A DNA stretch of 64,000 nt from Acidobacteriota bacterium (GTDB lineage Bacteria; Acidobacteriota; Terriglobia; Terriglobales; Acidobacteriaceae). The position numbers and the translations under genes are program-made. The stretch is taken from positions 1 through 64,000 of the forward strand of contig JABCZL010000002.1 of assembly GCA_013289685.1 (NCBI GenBank). Reading direction: 5' to 3'. This document shows positions 34,842 through 43,426 of this stretch, piece by piece (the first letter of the stretch is position 1; each line of letters starts with the position of its first letter). Under the pieces are notes generated by a model. It searched no databases, was not told the origin of the DNA, and saw only the letters and a list, made by a program, of their open reading frames with translations.

Positions 34842-36194
34842 ATGAATACCAAAGCCGCATCAGTGAACGGTAGAGGACGCTCCGCGACCTGGATGACGCG
34901 CGCGCAGTCCATCGCCGCCCAGGGACGGCGCCCGTTTGTCTATGGCGCGCTTGTGGTGTTCTCGTGGCTTTATTACTACCGGCCAGAGGACTTCATTCCA
35001 GGGTTGGACTACATTCCAATGGCGAAGATTGCCGGGATCATCGCACTGGTGGCGCTGCTTGTCGGAATTATGGGTGGGGGCAAGGCGAAGGTGCCGCGAG
35101 CGGTGGTGTTTCTGTGTCTGCTTCTGCTGCAGATGGGAATGAGTGTGCCGTTCGCGATCTGGCGTGCAGGTGCGTTTTCCACCGTTTTCGAGAAGTTTGA
35201 CAAGGGAGTGATCGTTGCGCTCCTGATCGCCATGGCGGTAGTCACGGTGCGGGAACTGGGCAAACTGCTCTGGATCCAGGTGAGCGCCGTGGCACTCGTC
35301 ACCGTTTTTTCCATCCTCCTCAGACATAACTTGGATGGCCGGCTCGAGGGAATTCAGAAGAATATCCTGGAGAACCCCAACGACCTTGCCATCAATATCG
35401 CCATCAGCTTTCCCCTGGGTCTGGCGTTCATGCTGCAAGCCAAGGGCTTTATGAAGGCGATCTGGGGAGTCGGACTGGCGTTCATGGCGCTGGGCGTCGT
35501 ACTGACTTACTCGCGAAGCGGATTGATGGCCTTCATTCTCGCTATCGCCGTCTGCGTATGGGAATACGGGATCAAGGGCAAGCGCCGCTACATTGTGGTG
35601 GTAACGATCGTGGCTTTAGTTTTGGGTCTGAGCGCCGCGTTGTCGACCGCTCACTATCGCGCGCGCGTCGAAAGCATCATCATGGGAAATGTGGAAGGTT
35701 CCGGCGACAAGGGCTCCCTCGCGGCGAGGAAGGAACTGTTGAAAAAAAGCCTGATAGTCGCGGCAACACATCCCCTGGTTGGCGTGGGCCCGGGGTGTTT
35801 CGTACTCGTGGACAAGGGCTGGCACGTGGCGCACAATACTTACACCGAATTGGCCGCGGAAGCCGGGATAGCCGCTCTGGTATTTTTTCTGATGGCGTTG
35901 TGGGCCGCATTCAAGAACATAGCAGAAATTCGGAAGTCGCAGCGATATCGGGAGGACCCAGAAGTCCGGCTTTTCACGCAGGCCTTGTGGGCAGGACTTG
36001 CGGCGTATCTCGCGGGGGCATGTTTCGCCTCAACCGAGTACAACCTGTATCCGTATTTCATGGTGGGTTACACCTGTGCCATGATGCGGATCTGCAGCCA
36101 ACCACTGCCGGTCCGTGTACAGCCCGAAAACCGGAGTTTGACTAGAGCAACCCATGACAGAATCCCTCGACCTCAACCGATCTTGGGTCGCTGA
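34842..36194 (+). CDS. O-antigen ligase/polymerase-like membrane protein
   Basis: From the ATG at 34842 this is about 450 residues with 10-12 transmembrane helices and a large periplasmic loop. The loop has Wzy_C/ligase features (ATHPLVGVGPGCFVLVDKGW, VAHNTYTELAAEAGI). It begins with a segment like the exosortase-associated ligase family (FSWLYYYRPEDFIPGLDYIPMAKI). It may polymerise EPS repeats or ligate glycan to exported protein, and these cannot be separated by reading. No other Wzy-like protein is present in the window, so polymerase is the simpler reading. Its 3' end overlaps the methyltransferase gene by 41 bases. Confidence 0.88.
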   Translation: MNTKAASVNGRGRSATWMTRAQSIAAQGRRPFVYGALVVFSWLYYYRPEDFIPGLDYIPMAKIAGIIALVALLVGIMGGGKAKVPRAVVFLCLLLLQMGMSVPFAIWRAGAFSTVFEKFDKGVIVALLIAMAVVTVRELGKLLWIQVSAVALVTVFSILLRHNLDGRLEGIQKNILENPNDLAINIAISFPLGLAFMLQAKGFMKAIWGVGLAFMALGVVLTYSRSGLMAFILAIAVCVWEYGIKGKRRYIVVVTIVALVLGLSAALSTAHYRARVESIIMGNVEGSGDKGSLAARKELLKKSLIVAATHPLVGVGPGCFVLVDKGWHVAHNTYTELAAEAGIAALVFFLMALWAAFKNIAEIRKSQRYREDPEVRLFTQALWAGLAAYLAGACFASTEYNLYPYFMVGYTCAMMRICSQPLPVRVQPENRSLTRATHDRIPRPQPILGR

Positions 36195-37167
36195 CGAAGT
36201 GTTGTCGGTGCTTCGGTGCCTTGCTTGTCGGGGCCATTTGAAGGAATGCGAAGGAGACTTGGTGTGTGCCGGATGCGGCCACAAGTATCCCAGCGTGAAC
36301 GGTGTCGTTCGCTTCGTGGACGCGCAACAGTACGCCGGCACCTTTGGCTTCCAGTGGCATGTGCACGCTCGCACGCAGTTGGATACGAAAGAGAGCCAGC
36401 GCTCGGAGCGGGCGTTCCGGCGGCGCACTGGCTTCTGTCCCGAGGACCTTGCGGGCAAACTCGTGCTGGATGCGGGATGCGGCATGGGCCGCTTCGCGGA
36501 CGTGGCCACGCGCTGGGGAGCGCACGTGGTAGGGGTTGATCTAAGCTTGGCGGCGGAAGTCGCGGCGCGCAACCTGGCCGGCCGCGAGGCCAAGATATTC
36601 CAGGCCGATGTCTTTCAGCTTCCGTTTGCTCCCGAGAGTTTCGATTTCATCTACACCATTGGAGTGCTTCACCACACGCCGGATTGCGAGCGCGCTTTCA
36701 AGATGCTGCCCGCATTGCTGAAGCCGGGCGGCCGAATCGCCATCTGGCTCTACAGCGGATACAACAACTGGTACAAGATGAGCGATGTGTACCGGAAGAT
36801 AACGCGACGTATGTCGCCGAGGTTGTTGCACAAGCTGTGCTATGGCGTGGTTCCGCTCTATGGCATCCATCAGGTGCTGAGGAAGATTCCCCTGGTAGGC
36901 CGTCGTGCCAGTGGGGCGTTGGCGTATGCGATTCCGATGGCTTTCCATCCCGATCGCACCTGGCGGGTCCTCGACACATTCGATTGGTATTCGCCGTGGT
37001 ACCAGTCGAAGCACACGTACGAGGAAGTGTTCCGCTGGTTCGAGAGCTGCGGACTGGAGGATCTCCGAGTCATCGAACAGCCTATCGCGGTGCAGGGACG
37101 CAGACCTCTGTCCCCGGAAGCAAACCAGCCGCAGGGCGAAAAGGAGATGATCCAGTGTGCGGAATAG
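36154..37167 (+). CDS. SAM-dependent methyltransferase with N-terminal zinc-ribbon-like segment
   Basis: In this 337-residue cytoplasmic protein, residues about 19-50 form a Trm112-like CxxC...CxxC segment (LRCLACRG, LVCAGCGHKYPSVNGVVRF), likely zinc-binding. A class I methyltransferase domain follows (LVLDAGCGMGRFADVATRWGAHVVGVDLS, FDFIYTIGVLHHTPD). The C-terminal part has YNNWYKMSDVYRKITRRM, as in polysaccharide-locus methyltransferases. It probably methylates a sugar or lipid-linked intermediate of the EPS; the target is unknown. Its start overlaps the ligase gene by 41 bases and its end overlaps the amidotransferase gene by 13 bases. Confidence 0.87.
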   Translation: MTESLDLNRSWVADEVLSVLRCLACRGHLKECEGDLVCAGCGHKYPSVNGVVRFVDAQQYAGTFGFQWHVHARTQLDTKESQRSERAFRRRTGFCPEDLAGKLVLDAGCGMGRFADVATRWGAHVVGVDLSLAAEVAARNLAGREAKIFQADVFQLPFAPESFDFIYTIGVLHHTPDCERAFKMLPALLKPGGRIAIWLYSGYNNWYKMSDVYRKITRRMSPRLLHKLCYGVVPLYGIHQVLRKIPLVGRRASGALAYAIPMAFHPDRTWRVLDTFDWYSPWYQSKHTYEEVFRWFESCGLEDLRVIEQPIAVQGRRPLSPEANQPQGEKEMIQCAE

Positions 37168-39104
37168 CGGGCATCGTCGGGAGGCAGGGCGAAGTTATCG
37201 ATCCTGCCGACGTGCACCGAATGTGCCAGACGATTGTCCACCGCGGACCGGACGACGAAGGAGTCTATTCGCACGGCTATGTGGGCCTTGGCATGCGGCG
37301 TCTCAGCATTATTGACCTGGCCGGCGGAAAGCAGCCCATTCACAACGAAGACGGCTCCGTCTGGGTTGTGTTCAACGGCGAGATCTACAACTTTCCGGAG
37401 CTACGCGGCGAACTGGAGGGCCGGGGTCACCGGTTCTACACGCACAGCGATACTGAAGTTATCGTCCATCTGTATGAAGAGATGGGGGCGGACTGCGTCA
37501 AGAAGCTGCGAGGAATGTTCGCGATTGCGTTATACGACACGAAACAAGATGTGCTGCTGTTGGCTCGCGACCGGCTGGGCAAGAAACCGTTGCATTACGC
37601 TTTACATCAGGGCAGGCTCCTGTTTGGATCAGAGATCAAGACTATCCTAGCTCTCCATCCGGAACTGGCAGAGGTCGATTCCGAGGGCCTGCTGCAGTAC
37701 TTCTATTTCGGATATATTCACGATCCGCGCACCGCGTTCCAGCACATTCGTAAATTGCCTGCAGGGCACTTGATGGAATTCCGCGGCGGCGAAATGAGGA
37801 TTCGCCAGTACTGGGACCTGCCCGAATACGGTACGCATCCGGCGATCAGCGAAGACGAATGTCTTGAGGAATTGGAACGGCGACTGGAGGAAGCGGTCCG
37901 CATCCGGTTGATCAGCGATGTGCCGCTGGGGGCGTTACTGAGCGGAGGCGTGGATTCTTCCATCATCGTGGCGCTGATGGCGCGCACCAGCGCCAAGCCG
38001 GTCAAGACATTTTCCATCGGCTTTCGAGCGGAGGAGTTCAACGAATCGGAATACGCGCGCCTGGTGGCGGAGCGGTTCGGCACCGAGCATCACGAACTCG
38101 TGCTGGAGCCGGATTTGGAAGAAACGCTGACTTATCTCTCGGGAATGATGGAGGAGCCGTTTGGCGATTCTTCTATGCTGCCCACGTATTATGTATGCAG
38201 GATGGCGCGTCGGCATGTAACGGTTGCGCTCTCGGGCGATGGCGGGGATGAATTATTTGCCGGGTATGACCGCTACCTGGTGGCGATGGAGCGTCCGAAG
38301 TTCGATCCGTTGCAGCGCTGGCTGGGACCGATTTATCGGGACCGGGTTCATGGACTGATCCCGGCTGGAATGTACGGGAAAAATCTGGCGTGGAATGCGT
38401 CGCTGAATGATCGGGATCGGTACCTCGATGGCATTTCCTTTTTTCCGGCGCTGCACCGCGAACGTGACTTGTTCACGCAGGAATATCTGGAAAGTGCGGC
38501 GCGTCTGCCTGATCCGTTGATGGAATGGCAGCGGCTCTACGATGGTGCGCCGGCCCGCGACCGGCTGAGCCGGCTGCTGTATCTCGACACCAAGACTTAT
38601 CTGAATTCCGACATACTCACGAAAGTCGACCGCATGAGCATGGCGACGTCGCTGGAAGTGCGCGTGCCCATGCTCGACCACGAATTTGTGGAATGGGTCA
38701 CCTCTCTTCCAGTCGATTGGAAATTTCGGGCCGGCACCCGGAAACGTATTTTGAAAAAGTTGGCAGAGCGGCTGGGGATTCCATCTGCCTTGCTGCACCG
38801 AAAGAAACAGGGCTTCCAAATGCCGCTGGTGGAGTGGATGCGGAGCGAGCGCAAAACGCAATTCTGGGGGGCGCTGCTCGAACCGCGCACCCTGCAGCGG
38901 GGTTACTTCAAGCCAGAGGCGGTTCGTTCGCTCATCGATGAACATCTGCGCGGACGCCGGAACCGGTCGGGCCTGCTGTGGCGCATGCTGGTGCTCGAAC
39001 TCTGGCAGAGAAACTTCATCGAATCGCGATCCAACTGGACAGCCGACCGCCGGGCGCCGGATGTAGCGTCCACGGAAACAAACGCGATGATACCGAATAT
39101 ATGA
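37155..39104 (+). CDS. Asparagine synthase-like EPS amidotransferase
   Basis: The 649-residue protein starts at GTG 37155, so that the catalytic Cys is residue 2 after Met removal (MCGIAGIVG); AAGGAG lies just upstream. The class II glutamine amidotransferase domain (1-190; RGPDDEG, FNGEIYNF) produces ammonia. The synthetase domain (about 215-600; LLSGGVDSS, ALSGDGGDELFAGYDRY) activates a carboxylate with ATP. In exosortase loci this family is thought to amidate sugar carboxylates, not to make free asparagine. A second paralogue is at 57580. It is translationally coupled on both sides, so it is part of the EPS operon. Confidence 0.93.
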   Translation: MCGIAGIVGRQGEVIDPADVHRMCQTIVHRGPDDEGVYSHGYVGLGMRRLSIIDLAGGKQPIHNEDGSVWVVFNGEIYNFPELRGELEGRGHRFYTHSDTEVIVHLYEEMGADCVKKLRGMFAIALYDTKQDVLLLARDRLGKKPLHYALHQGRLLFGSEIKTILALHPELAEVDSEGLLQYFYFGYIHDPRTAFQHIRKLPAGHLMEFRGGEMRIRQYWDLPEYGTHPAISEDECLEELERRLEEAVRIRLISDVPLGALLSGGVDSSIIVALMARTSAKPVKTFSIGFRAEEFNESEYARLVAERFGTEHHELVLEPDLEETLTYLSGMMEEPFGDSSMLPTYYVCRMARRHVTVALSGDGGDELFAGYDRYLVAMERPKFDPLQRWLGPIYRDRVHGLIPAGMYGKNLAWNASLNDRDRYLDGISFFPALHRERDLFTQEYLESAARLPDPLMEWQRLYDGAPARDRLSRLLYLDTKTYLNSDILTKVDRMSMATSLEVRVPMLDHEFVEWVTSLPVDWKFRAGTRKRILKKLAERLGIPSALLHRKKQGFQMPLVEWMRSERKTQFWGALLEPRTLQRGYFKPEAVRSLIDEHLRGRRNRSGLLWRMLVLELWQRNFIESRSNWTADRRAPDVASTETNAMIPNI

Positions 39105-40129
39105 CGACCAGCGTCCCGACCGAAACCGCATCGACGAATCCTTCGAAGGCGAGTGCGCGCAGCCTCGCGCCCGTGTTTGTACTGGGTTGCGGGCGCTCCG
39201 GGACGACGCTGCTGTATCACATGCTGTTGTCGGCCGGAAATTTTGCGGTGTACCGGGTCGAGTCCAACGCAATCAATCTGCTGGAGCCGCGATTCGGCGA
39301 CCTGTCGGTCGCGCGCAACAAGCGGCGACTGCTCGAAGCCTGGTATGACAGCCGGCTGTTCACGCTTTCGGGACTGGACAAAGAAGAGATCGCTGCGAAG
39401 GTGATGAGCGAATGCAGAAACGGCGGCGATTTTCTGCGCATCATCATGTCGGAGATGGCACGAAAGCAGGGAGTCGAACGCTGGGCGGACACGACTCCGG
39501 AACATATCTTGCATCTGCATCGCATCAAAGAGACGATTCCCGATGCGCTGGTCATTCACATTATTCGCGACGGACGCGATGTTGCGCTTTCGACGGACAA
39601 GCAGGGCTACATCCGCCGCCTGCCCTGGGACCGCAAGCCCTCGAAGATGGTCGCCGGGCTCTACTGGGAATGGATGGTAAATAAAGGCCGGCGAGACGGG
39701 CGCGATTTGGGCGGCGATTACACCGAGGTTCATTTTGAAGAACTCGTTGGGCAGCCGCATGAAACTCTCGCCCGACTGGGCGACTTCATCGGGCAAAGGC
39801 TGGACTACGATCAGATTCTGCAAGCGGGAATTGGTTCGGTGAGCGCTCCGAATACATCGTTCGAAGACGCGAAAGAAAACTTCAATCCTACCGGACGCTG
39901 GCGCAGTGGGTATTCAGCCGAGGAGCTCACCGTGTTTGAAGGATTGGTCGGCCGCACGCTGGAAGAAAACGGCTACGAGTTGGCGACCAAAGACCGGGAT
40001 GCGCTGAATCGGCCGGAGTTGCGGCGGATGCGCGCTATGTACCGGAAGTACTTCGAAGCGAAGCTCTATCTGAAAGCGAAAACGCCGCTCGGGCAGTTGC
40101 TCGTGACTCGTGACTTTTCCTGGATCTGA
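39101..40129 (+). CDS. PAPS-dependent sulfotransferase
   Basis: The 342-residue protein starts at an ATG overlapping the amidotransferase stop (ATGA). It has the two PAPS-binding motifs of the sulfotransferase fold: the 5'-phosphosulfate loop GCGRSGTT (29-36) and the 3'-phosphate motif IIRDGRDVALS (154-164). A catalytic-type region YRVESNAINL follows the first. It transfers sulfate from PAPS to an acceptor, here most simply an EPS sugar or repeat unit. It is the last gene of the plus-strand EPS operon and converges with a GT4 gene. PAPS could be supplied by the operon at 60631-64000. Confidence 0.9.
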   Translation: MTTSVPTETASTNPSKASARSLAPVFVLGCGRSGTTLLYHMLLSAGNFAVYRVESNAINLLEPRFGDLSVARNKRRLLEAWYDSRLFTLSGLDKEEIAAKVMSECRNGGDFLRIIMSEMARKQGVERWADTTPEHILHLHRIKETIPDALVIHIIRDGRDVALSTDKQGYIRRLPWDRKPSKMVAGLYWEWMVNKGRRDGRDLGGDYTEVHFEELVGQPHETLARLGDFIGQRLDYDQILQAGIGSVSAPNTSFEDAKENFNPTGRWRSGYSAEELTVFEGLVGRTLEENGYELATKDRDALNRPELRRMRAMYRKYFEAKLYLKAKTPLGQLLVTRDFSWI

Positions 40130-40153
40130 GCCGCGAGAAATTCCACGCGGGTT

Positions 40154-41206
40154 CTATCCAGTCTTAGCTTTGAGCAAATCCTGATAAAAATCAATGACAG
40201 ACTGGAGGTTGCTTTCGTCTCCGCTGGCCCTTTCTTCGCGAACGGCTGGTTGCTGGAGTTCCTGCTCGATGGCGCGCAGAAGGGCCTGCGCATCTGATTT
40301 CGGCATCAAGTGAACCCCCGCGGGGCGCATGGCGGTTTCGGTGGCGATTACGGGTGTACCCAGCTGCAGCGCTTCGCGGACGGAGAGGGCGTCGCCATCA
40401 TAAAGAGTGGTGCGCAACATCAGGCGAGATCGCGAGACTGCTTCCATGGTGGCGGCGTGGGGAACGTCGCCGGCCAGCAGGATGTGTGGATCGCACGGAT
40501 TCGCAGCGATTCTGGCGCGCAGTTCGGCTTCGAGACTTCCAGAGCCGATCAGGAGCAACCCGGCATTGGGAAACTTCTGCCGGACGTGCGGCACGGCGTC
40601 TATCTGAAGAGCCAGATCATACTCGGGCTCAAGCAATCCCACAGAAATGAGAACATGATCGTGCGTCGCAAAAAACGCTGCCAGCGGCGCAGGAAGCGAG
40701 CTTGCCGATGGATCATTTGGCAGGAAGGCGTACGGAGAGATGCAGCGCGTGTGGTGAGCTGGGACTCGCATTTTGTGCAAGAACCCGACAATCTCTTGGT
40801 TCACTCCGATGATGCCGTCGAAACGGCGCAACACGCATCCAGCGAAAGATGCGGGTCCTAGAGACTGCCCTTCCGGGCTGGAGGGAAAACCACCGGAGTG
40901 AAAGGTCATGACGGACTTCGTTCCGGGTCGTAACGTGCAAGCCAGGCTAAGAGCCAGAAGACGGCTGGTGAGCATTCCGCCGATGTGCAGGTGAAGGACG
41001 TCATAACGCAGGCGCGCGAGAAGTTGCAGGAGTTGGAGCGGGCCCTTGGGGTAGTACACCTCGTCCGCATCTGCCGTGCGATGGCGGGTGATGTTGATGA
41101 CGGCGCACGAATCGCCGCGCTTCAGCAGGAAAGCGCGGATGGCGACCAGGTTGGTCTGCACTCCGCCATGCGGCGGCGGATAGGGCCCCAACAGAAGCAC
41201 TCTCAT
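40154..41206 (-). CDS. Family 4 glycosyltransferase
   Basis: This 350-residue GT-B enzyme starts MRVLLLGPYPPPHGGVQTN, the typical N-terminal glycine loop. The C-terminal nucleotide-sugar-binding half has LLLIGSGSLEAELRARI and an E-x7-E region (SRSLMLRTTLYDGDALSVREALQLGTPVIATE). It probably adds a sugar to the EPS; donor unknown. Its ATG overlaps the stop of the bi-domain oxidoreductase by 4 bases, so the two are co-translated. It ends 25 bases from the convergent sulfotransferase stop. Confidence 0.9.
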   Translation of the reverse strand: MRVLLLGPYPPPHGGVQTNLVAIRAFLLKRGDSCAVINITRHRTADADEVYYPKGPLQLLQLLARLRYDVLHLHIGGMLTSRLLALSLACTLRPGTKSVMTFHSGGFPSSPEGQSLGPASFAGCVLRRFDGIIGVNQEIVGFLHKMRVPAHHTRCISPYAFLPNDPSASSLPAPLAAFFATHDHVLISVGLLEPEYDLALQIDAVPHVRQKFPNAGLLLIGSGSLEAELRARIAANPCDPHILLAGDVPHAATMEAVSRSRLMLRTTLYDGDALSVREALQLGTPVIATETAMRPAGVHLMPKSDAQALLRAIEQELQQPAVREERASGDESNLQSVIDFYQDLLKAKTG

Positions 41207-43389
41207 TGTGGATTCGACGATGCCAGGAACTGGTCGAGGTCAAGGGAACATGGCAAGTGTTCGCGCGCGGACTGCAGCATGCGCAGGCACCCGAGAGTAG
41301 CACGAACACCGTCGCGAAAGGTGATGTCCGCAGGTCTGCCGCTTCGAAGCGCGGCGAAGAAAGCGTGCATCTGCGAGTCGTAGCCTTTCTCCGCGAACCA
41401 ACTCGAACTCTTGCGCACCATGCCGGCGCGGACTATGGACTCTCGGAAGTTTTCCGCGGAGACCCCGATCCCCGGGACAAAGGCTTCTACGCGCTCGCCT
41501 CCGGAGGTGCGGCTTCCGACCGTGCAGTACGTCAGGTTGGCGATGGAACCGTCCGCGAAGGAGAAGCTGGCGACCAGGTTGTTCTGACCGATCGGATCTT
41601 TGCTGCCGGTGGGCAGCGAAGAAGCGAAAACTTCGGTCGGCTCCGAGTCGAGCAGCCAGTACATGAGATCCACGAAGTGACAGGCCTCTCCGAGGATCGC
41701 GCCGCCGATGGCTGGATCGGCCATCCAGTACGAGCCTGAAATGCCGGGAGAATTGATGCGGCAGTTCAGCACAGCCGGAGCGGTTCGCTTCGCAATCTGT
41801 TGTTTCACACGGACATAGCTCGGAGCATAGCGGCGATTGAATCCTACCGTGAGCTGCTTTCCGGACTCCTGCACGGCCTGAGAGAGCGCAAGACATTCCT
41901 CCTCAGTGAGGGCCATCGGTTTTTCCACGAAGACGTGTTTTCCTGCGCGCAGCGCTGCTAGAGCTTGCGAGGCGTGGTACTGGTTCCGGCTGACGATCAC
42001 GACCGCCTGAATCGCAGGGTTCGCGAGGATTTCGTTGTAATCCGACGTGCAATACTCTGCGCCGAAGCGCAACGCGTAATTCTTGGCACGAGAACCGCTG
42101 CCCGACTGAATCGCGCGCAAGCGCACGCCGGGCGTTTTCTTGAGATTCGGCAGATGGACCCAGCGGGCCAGATTGCCTGCTCCGACGAGAGCGACGCCTA
42201 TCTCAGAGGCTGCGGACTCTACCCGATTAACCTCAACCCTGGCCGCCGAGCGCGGGGTTGCGACTGCGATTGCGTCTGCGGCCGCGGGATAGTTAAGCAG
42301 GACCGCCAGGCTGCTCTGGGTAGGGTCCATGATGATTTCGTATGCCTTGGCTGCCTCTTCGAGCGGGAGGCGATGGGTGATGAGACCCTCAATGTGCAGG
42401 CGCCCCTGAGCAGCCAGACGCAGAAACTCCTCCATGTTGCGCTTCTCCGTCCAGCGAACGTAGGGGAGAGGATAGTCTCGGCCTTGCCGTTCATAGCTCG
42501 CATCGTAACTGCCGGGGCCGTAAGCGCGCGCCATGAAAACTTGAATTTCTTTGAGATAACTCTCAAACCAGGGAAAGCTGAGTTCGACGGCACCCACGTC
42601 GACGATGCGTCCGCGGTCGCGGCAAATCTCCACCGCCAGCCTGCACGGCGCCGCAGACTTGGCCGCGGCTGCGATGATGGCGCAGTCGACCCCCACACCG
42701 CCGGTGAGGGAACTGACCTGCTGAGCGAACTCCGGGCCGCCGACGAGTGCGGAGTCCGCCCCTAACTGACGGGCGAGCGCGACGCGGTCCGGTTTCAGGT
42801 CGGTGGCGATGACGTTTCCACCCTGAAGGCGGGCCAACTGAGCGATCAATTGCCCAACCAGTCCCAGGCCAATGACCGCGACTTTCTCTCCGAGGGAAAT
42901 ATCGGCAATCCGAACGGCGTTGAGCGCAATGCTGCCCAGCGTGGTGAAGCAGGCCTGTTCGAAAGGGAGGCCTTCGGGAACTTTGGCGACGAGGTTGCGA
43001 CCGACCAGGATGGACTCTGCGTGTCCCGTGCCTTCGCCCCCATAGGCGATTCGGTCTCCGATTTCGACGTTGGGAACGGAATCGTGTTTATCGATCACCA
43101 CACCGGCGCCGGAATATCCGAGAACCGCATACTCGCTGAATTTTGCGAGGACCTCCCGCGTCGTGCGGATCGGTCCTTCGTTTTTCATTACGTCGAGGAT
43201 TTTGCCGATATAGGACGGGTTCTCGGCGACCGCTCCCAGCGCACCACCGCGATGAATGCTGGCGGTCTCGGTGCCGCTGCTGATGAGCGAGCAATGCGGA
43301 CGAACAATCACGTGATGGGGCGTAACGACGGGGTCGGGAACCTCATCGACGACGATATCCTTAAGACCCTTCCGCAGGAGTTGCTTCAT
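41203..43389 (-). CDS. Bi-domain oxidoreductase (MDR dehydrogenase plus Gfo/Idh/MocA)
   Basis: In this 728-residue fusion, residues 1-360 are a medium-chain dehydrogenase (GYSGAGVVIDKHDSVPNVEIGDRIAYGGEGTGHAE, VIGLGLVGQLIAQLARLQGGNVIATDL). Residues about 395-720 are a Gfo/Idh/MocA oxidoreductase (VALVGAGNLARWVHLPNLK, GKHVFVEKPMALT). Such fusions occur in polysaccharide loci and are thought to make a modified nucleotide sugar, but the substrate is not established. Both NAD(P)-binding glycine motifs and the EKP motif are intact. It overlaps the downstream GT4 by 4 bases and follows the beta-helix gene by 37 bases. Confidence 0.92.
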   Translation of the reverse strand: MKQLLRKGLKDIVVDEVPDPVVTPHHVIVRPHCSLISSGTETASIHRGGALGAVAENPSYIGKILDVMKNEGPIRTTREVLAKFSEYAVLGYSGAGVVIDKHDSVPNVEIGDRIAYGGEGTGHAESILVGRNLVAKVPEGLPFEQACFTTLGSIALNAVRIADISLGEKVAVIGLGLVGQLIAQLARLQGGNVIATDLKPDRVALARQLGADSALVGGPEFAQQVSSLTGGVGVDCAIIAAAAKSAAPCRLAVEICRDRGRIVDVGAVELSFPWFESYLKEIQVFMARAYGPGSYDASYERQGRDYPLPYVRWTEKRNMEEFLRLAAQGRLHIEGLITHRLPLEEAAKAYEIIMDPTQSSLAVLLNYPAAADAIAVATPRSAARVEVNRVESAASEIGVALVGAGNLARWVHLPNLKKTPGVRLRAIQSGSGSRAKNYALRFGAEYCTSDYNEILANPAIQAVVIVSRNQYHASQALAALRAGKHVFVEKPMALTEEECLALSQAVQESGKQLTVGFNRRYAPSYVRVKQQIAKRTAPAVLNCRINSPGISGSYWMADPAIGGAILGEACHFVDLMYWLLDSEPTEVFASSLPTGSKDPIGQNNLVASFSFADGSIANLTYCTVGSRTSGGERVEAFVPGIGVSAENFRESIVRAGMVRKSSSWFAEKGYDSQMHAFFAALRSGRPADITFRDGVRATLGCLRMLQSAREHLPCSLDLDQFLASSNPQ

Positions 43390-43426
43390 TGAATTTCAGT
43401 CGGGTTCTTGTCCGACGGTGACTGGC

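Noticed and set aside
36684..37154. Extended N-terminus of the amidotransferase frame
   Set aside because: Class II amidotransferases need Cys right after the initiator Met. The GTG at 37155 with AAGGAG upstream gives exactly that, so the longer frame is a shadow of the methyltransferase gene.
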